From a bacterium (Candidatus Gribaldobacteria) CG_4_10_14_0_8_um_filter_33_9 (GTDB lineage: Bacteria > Patescibacteriota > Minisyncoccia > Minisyncoccales > CG1-02-41-26), in NCBI GenBank assembly GCA_002785165.1, contig PFMI01000045.1, forward strand, positions 1 to 6,215: a stretch of 6,215 nt of DNA, written 5' to 3'. Positions 2,982 to 6,215 of this stretch are shown one piece after another. Position 1 is the stretch's first letter. Every line of letters begins with the position of its first letter. The position numbers and the translations under genes were made by a program. The notes below the pieces were generated by a model that was given only the letters and a program-made list of their open reading frames with translations, did not search any database and was not told the DNA's origin.

Positions 2982-4763
2982 ATGTATTCCAATGAAATTC
3001 GTCAAAAATTTTTAAATTTTTTTGAAAAAAGAGGGCATAAAATCGTTCCCGGCGCATCTTTGATTCCTGGAAATGACCCTAGTGTTCTTTTTACAACCGC
3101 TGGAATGCAGCAATTCAAACCTTATTACCTTGGCGAAAAATCTCCTTATGGACAAAATGTTTGTTCTTGTCAGAAATGTTTTCGGACATCTGATATAGAT
3201 GAAGTGGGAGATAAAAGTCATTTAACTTTTTTTGAAATGCTGGGTAATTTTTCTTTTAATGGTTATTTTAAAGAAGAGGCGATTAAACTTGCTTATGAAT
3301 TTTTATTTAAAGAATTAAAATTGCCTTTTAAAAATGCGGTTTTTACTGTTTTCAAAGGTGACGAGAGAGTGCCAGAAGATAAGGAATCTGCTGAAATTTG
3401 GAAAAAATTGGGAATTCCGGAAAATAAAATACAGAGAAATGGAAAAGAGGATAATTTTTGGGGACCGACCGGCGATGAAGGTCCTTGCGGTCCAAACACA
3501 GAAATTCATATTAATGGCATTGAGGTTTGGAATTTGGTCTTTAATGAATATTTTCAAAATAAAAATAAAGAATTAATTCCTTTGGAACAAAAAGGCGTTG
3601 ACACAGGCATGGGGTTTGAGAGATTGGTAATGATATCACAAAAAAAAGATTTAGTTTTTGAAACTGATTTGTTTGAACCGATTATTAGTGAACTCCAAAA
3701 TTTCCAAAATTGCACGGGTACGACCCGTGCAATTAAAACCCATGCAATTGAAAAAATAGATAAAAAAACAGAGCGAATTATTGCTGACCATATTAAGAGC
3801 TCGGTGTTTTTAATTGCTGATGGTATTTTGCCTTCTAACACTGAACATGGTTATGTTTTGCGTCGAATTCTTCGTCGGGCAATCAGACATAAAAGATTGA
3901 TTGAATTGAGAGAAAATCTTTTTTTCTTTTTATCTCAAAAAATAATTGAGATTTATAAAGATGTTTATCCTGAATTAAAATCAAAAGAGACCGATATTTT
4001 AAAGGTAATTCAAAATGAAGAAGAAAAATTTGAGAAAACATTGGAGCAAGGATTGAAAGAATTTGAACAACTCTTACAAACGAAAATTAGAAATCAAAAA
4101 TCAGAAATTATTAACGGAAAAGAGGTTTTTGATTTATATCAGAGTTACGGTTTTCCTTTGGAGTTGACTGAAGAATTGGCAAAAGAAAAAGGATTTGAAA
4201 TTGATAAAAATGGATTTTATCAAGCGCAAAAAAAACACCAGGAAATTTCGCGCGCTGGAGCGGAAAAAAAATTCGGTGGTCATGGAATTACTGAATTACA
4301 AATTACTGAATTACAAATTACGGATTACAAATTACGGATTACGAAATTGCATACCGCAACGCATTTACTTCATTCTGCTTTAAGAAAAATTTTAGGAGAA
4401 AATGTTAAACAAATGGGTTCAAATATTACTCCGCAAAGATTAAGATTTGATTTTTCTCATTCACAAAAAATGACGATAGAAGAAATTAAAAAAGTTGAGG
4501 ACTTGGTTAACCAAAAAATTAAAGAAAATTTAGAAATTAAAAAACAAGAAATGAAATTAGAAGATGCGTTGAAATCCGGCGCTTTGTCTTTTTTTAAAGA
4601 AAAATATCCGGAAAAAGTCAGTGTTTATTTGGTTGGAGATTTTTCCCAAGAGATTTGCGCTGGTCCGCATATTGGTCAAACGAGCGAAATTGGTCATTTT
4701 AAGATTATTAAAGAAGAATCCTGCAGCGCCGGAGTACGGCGAATCCGAGCGGTTTTAGAATAA
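2982..4763 (+). CDS. alaS: Alanine--tRNA ligase, short form
   Basis: AlaRS charges tRNA-Ala with alanine in the cytoplasm and is essential. At 593 residues it is well below the usual 850-880. The class II catalytic core is complete: FFEKRGHKIVPGASLIP (13-29), RTSDIDEVG...FFEMLGNFSF (68-92, motif 2), DNFWGPTGDEGPCGPNTEI (157-175) and DTGMGFERL (207-215, motif 3). The tRNA-recognition domain follows, with ADHIKSSVFLIADGILPSN (268-286) and YVLRRILRRA (291-300). The editing domain has the metal-site residues H457 and H461 (HTATH) plus C559 and H563 (CAGPH). The beta-barrel that normally precedes HTATH and the C-terminal C-Ala domain are absent, as in other short bacterial AlaRSs. Two repeat-derived oddities lie inside: a palindrome at residues 243-251 and a tandem-repeat linker at about 436-454. 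It is first in an operon with rodA, 5 bases apart. Confidence 0.97.
   Translation: MYSNEIRQKFLNFFEKRGHKIVPGASLIPGNDPSVLFTTAGMQQFKPYYLGEKSPYGQNVCSCQKCFRTSDIDEVGDKSHLTFFEMLGNFSFNGYFKEEAIKLAYEFLFKELKLPFKNAVFTVFKGDERVPEDKESAEIWKKLGIPENKIQRNGKEDNFWGPTGDEGPCGPNTEIHINGIEVWNLVFNEYFQNKNKELIPLEQKGVDTGMGFERLVMISQKKDLVFETDLFEPIISELQNFQNCTGTTRAIKTHAIEKIDKKTERIIADHIKSSVFLIADGILPSNTEHGYVLRRILRRAIRHKRLIELRENLFFFLSQKIIEIYKDVYPELKSKETDILKVIQNEEEKFEKTLEQGLKEFEQLLQTKIRNQKSEIINGKEVFDLYQSYGFPLELTEELAKEKGFEIDKNGFYQAQKKHQEISRAGAEKKFGGHGITELQITELQITDYKLRITKLHTATHLLHSALRKILGENVKQMGSNITPQRLRFDFSHSQKMTIEEIKKVEDLVNQKIKENLEIKKQEMKLEDALKSGALSFFKEKYPEKVSVYLVGDFSQEICAGPHIGQTSEIGHFKIIKEESCSAGVRRIRAVLE
3708..3734. repeat. Perfect palindrome inside alaS
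   Basis: The 12-base arm AATTGCACGGGT (3708-3719) and its exact reverse complement (3723-3734) enclose the triloop ACG. It encodes about residues 243-251 (NCTGTTRAI), in the variable stretch between FETDLFEPII and the conserved IIADHIKSS block. It is GC-richer than its surroundings and its length is a multiple of three, consistent with an in-frame insertion. Confidence 0.9.
4286..4343. repeat. 14/15-base tandem repeat inside alaS
   Basis: There are four consecutive units: AATTACTGAATTACA twice (4286-4300 and 4301-4315), AATTACGGATTACA (4316-4329) and AATTACGGATTACG (4330-4343). Each unit is itself two similar halves of about 7 bases (AATTACT/AATTACA-like). It is translated as ITELQ-ITELQ-ITDYKLR, the linker just before the editing domain's HTATH motif. 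The 15-base units keep frame and the two 14-base units shift which residues are read, giving a different repeat peptide. Confidence 0.9.
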
Positions 4764-4768
4764 TAAAT

Positions 4769-5869
4769 ATGAATTTTATTAAATTTTTTAAAAATTTTAA
4801 TTGGCCAATAATTTTGCCGGCTTTTGCCCTGACTTTGTTTGGACTTTTGAGTATTTATAGTTTTTCTTTAGCGCAAGGAAATTTTTTGAATTTTAAAAAA
4901 CAGCTTATATTTTTTGCCTTTTCCATTGCTTTGGTTATTTTGCTTAATTTTTTTAATTTGAAATTTTTAAAAAATAATTCTTATTTTGTCTTCACTTTTT
5001 ATTTTTTTTCTCTTGTCGCTCTTCTGGGTTTATATTTTTTAGGCGCAGAAATAAGAGGAGACAAAGGATGGTATAAGATAGGAGATTTTTCTTTTGACCC
5101 CGTGCCCTTTGCCGCCATTTTTTTAATCGCTATTTTAAGCAAGTATTTTGCTGTTCGTCATATAGAGATCAAAAGATTGCAAACTATTTTCTTTTCTTTG
5201 CTTTATTTGGCAATTCCCTTTTTTTTGATTTTATTCCAGCCGGACATTGGTTCCGCATTTATTTTAATTTTTATCTGGTTGGGCATTGTTGTTTTTTCAG
5301 GACTTAAATTCCAGCATCTGTTGGTTTTAGGATTGGTTGCTTTAATTATTTTTATTGTAGCTTGGCAGTTTTGGCTAAAAGAATATCAAAAACAAAGGGT
5401 CATGGCTTTTTTAAATCCAGAAAGCGACCCCATGGGAATTTCGTGGAATGTTAATCAATCAAGGATTGCTATTGGCTCTGGTGGATTTTGGGGAAAAGGA
5501 ATTGATAAAAATTTTCAAACTCAATATGGGTTTTTACCTGAGCCTCAAACCGATTTTATTTTTGCTTCTATTGCCGAAGCAACGGGATTTTTTGGAAGCT
5601 TTGTTCTAATGTTTTTCTTGAGTTTTCTTTTCTGGCAGATATTGAAGGTCGCATTGAATGCTGAAGATAATTTTACCCGGCTTTTTGCGATAGGATTTGC
5701 GTTTTTATTAATTTCTCAAAGTTTTATAAACATAGGAATGTGTTTAGGGCTTTTGCCTGTAATCGGAATTCCCTTGCCTTTTGTTAGCTATGGAGGGTCT
5801 TATCTCTTGGCTTTTTATTTGGGTTTAGGAATGTTGGGTCGCTTGTCTGCGGTTGATGAGATATATTAG
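4769..5869 (+). CDS. rodA: RodA/FtsW-type SEDS peptidoglycan glycosyltransferase
   Basis: A 366-residue polytopic membrane protein of the SEDS family, which polymerises lipid II into glycan strands together with a class B penicillin-binding protein. About ten hydrophobic segments are visible, starting at residues 12-32. Family landmarks are FQPDIGSAFILI (156-167), QRVMAFLNPESDPMG (209-223), NQSRIAIGSGGFWGKGI (229-245), FLPEPQTDFIFA (255-266) with the likely catalytic Asp262, and the C-terminal GLLPVIGIPLPFVSYGGS (327-344). The NPE.DP signature and overall length favour RodA over FtsW. The usual QPSE motif after the extracytoplasmic GxxxW segment is here DPVP (110-113), a divergent feature. 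It lies 5 bases after alaS and is presumably co-transcribed. Its partner PBP is not in the window. Confidence 0.92.
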   Translation: MNFIKFFKNFNWPIILPAFALTLFGLLSIYSFSLAQGNFLNFKKQLIFFAFSIALVILLNFFNLKFLKNNSYFVFTFYFFSLVALLGLYFLGAEIRGDKGWYKIGDFSFDPVPFAAIFLIAILSKYFAVRHIEIKRLQTIFFSLLYLAIPFFLILFQPDIGSAFILIFIWLGIVVFSGLKFQHLLVLGLVALIIFIVAWQFWLKEYQKQRVMAFLNPESDPMGISWNVNQSRIAIGSGGFWGKGIDKNFQTQYGFLPEPQTDFIFASIAEATGFFGSFVLMFFLSFLFWQILKVALNAEDNFTRLFAIGFAFLLISQSFINIGMCLGLLPVIGIPLPFVSYGGSYLLAFYLGLGMLGRLSAVDEIY

Positions 5870-6072
5870 TAACGTTTATAACTCAAGAAGATAAATGGTA
5901 TATTGCCCGTTGTTTAGAATTGGGAGTAGTAAGTCAGGGCAAAACCATTGAGGGGGCTCAAAAAAACCTTAAAGAAGCGGTTGAGCTTTATTTAGAAGGC
6001 CAACCAAAAATAAAAAAATTTCTTCCTAAAATAGCTCCTTTGGTTACTACCCTTGAATTAGAATATGCTTAA
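5860..6072 (+). CDS. HicB-like antitoxin-domain protein with no ordinary start codon
   Basis: The frame translates as LVTFITQEDKWYIARCLELG (5866-5925) followed by VVSQGKTIEGAQKNLKEAVE and LYLEG, then PLVTTLELEYA and a TAA at 6070-6072. This is the partial RNase H-like HicB fold: two beta strands, the ARCLELG strand, the SQG turn and the EA..NL.EA helix. It lacks an added ribbon-helix-helix or HTH domain, and no HicA toxin is next to it. The frame opens after a TGA at 5857-5859 and contains no ATG, GTG or TTG until TTG 5920, which would cut off the first strand. An ATG at 5856 in another frame gives MRY and would join this frame as MRY-LVTFI if one base were removed near 5865. It is therefore either a start-region frameshift or a rare start codon. 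It follows rodA without a gap. Confidence 0.75.
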   Translation, partial: DILVTFITQEDKWYIARCLELGVVSQGKTIEGAQKNLKEAVELYLEGQPKIKKFLPKIAPLVTTLELEYA

Positions 6073-6075
6073 GTG

Positions 6076-6215
6076 TTAAATAACGATACGTTGTATGACA
6101 TTATTAAATCCCTTTTTTTCCTTTAAAAATTGTTCAGGCGTTTTGTAATTTAAAGATTTTAATCTTTTTTCAAAATTATATTCATTTACAAAATCAATAG
6201 TTTTTTCTTCCATTT
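6076..6215 (-). CDS. Integrase-core transposase, C-terminal end only
   Basis: The minus-strand frame runs in from the right edge of the window and ends with a TAA at 6078-6076. About 46 residues are visible: EEKTIDFVNEYNFEKRLKSL, then NYKTPEQFLKEKKGFNNVIQ and RIVI. The pattern of an aromatic-rich helix, then R..KSLNYKTP..FL, is the typical end of DDE integrase-core (rve) transposases of IS3/IS481-like elements. The catalytic part lies outside the window. It converges on the HicB-like gene with only 3 bases between the stops, and no inverted-repeat end or terminator can be recognised there. Family placement rests on this short tail. Confidence 0.65.
   Translation of the reverse strand, partial: MEEKTIDFVNEYNFEKRLKSLNYKTPEQFLKEKKGFNNVIQRIVI

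Noticed and set aside
3012..3841. Several minus- and plus-strand open frames of 68-95 residues within alaS
   Set aside because: They overlap the strongly conserved alaS reading frame and show no protein-like features.
4286..4343. CRISPR-like array
   Set aside because: The units are contiguous with no spacers, only 14-15 bases long, and are translated as part of AlaRS.
356..5869. Alternative genetic code with UGA read as glycine (as in some Patescibacteria)
   Set aside because: No in-frame TGA interrupts any confident gene, and glycines in conserved motifs are encoded by GGN, so there is no evidence for recoding.

Overview
The window looks like a piece of a Candidate Phyla Radiation (Patescibacteria, most likely Parcubacteria-like) chromosome. 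This rests on the strongly AT-rich, lysine/isoleucine/phenylalanine-rich genes, a shortened alanyl-tRNA synthetase of about 590 residues, a small 3D-domain cell-wall protein, a very short HicB-domain protein, tight gene packing, and the absence of clear Shine-Dalgarno sequences before the genes. The taxon is an inference from gene style; no rRNA or tRNA is present to confirm it.

Left part (1-2327), accessory: bases 1-61 hold nothing I can call. Two GC-rich, hairpin-dense intergenic repeats (copy A at 62-267, copy B at 2145-2327) flank a four-gene plus-strand cassette. The cassette holds a small XRE-type helix-turn-helix regulator (356-553) with a dyad over its promoter, an unrecognised gene broken or recoded by a -1 frameshift (565-959), a small helical protein (1000-1209), and a cytoplasmic ClpP/SppA-fold serine protease of the SDH_sah type (1181-2140) that overlaps it. 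The repeats share a 47-base identical core. Copy A has inverted ends, and each end carries a small hairpin at the same place whose stem sequence differs from copy to copy while the fold is kept.

Right part (2384-6072), mostly housekeeping: a 3D-domain protein on the minus strand (best start 2893) is divergent from alaS (2982-4763), with promoter-like sequences back to back between them. alaS is followed after 5 bases by a RodA/FtsW-type SEDS glycosyltransferase gene (4769-5869), which runs directly into a HicB-like antitoxin frame (to 6072) with no ordinary start codon. The 3D-domain protein and RodA both point to peptidoglycan work, while alaS serves translation. At the right edge, 3 bases beyond the HicB-like stop, the C-terminal end of a minus-strand integrase-core transposase enters the window.

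The most interesting signals are structural. They are the covarying triloop hairpins of the repeat family, a perfect 12-bp-stem palindrome sitting in frame inside alaS, a 14/15-base tandem repeat that forms an extended linker in the same protein, and a classical A AAT TTA slippery heptamer exactly where the 565-959 gene changes frame. No CRISPR array, tRNA, rRNA, riboswitch or convincing Rho-independent terminator was seen.
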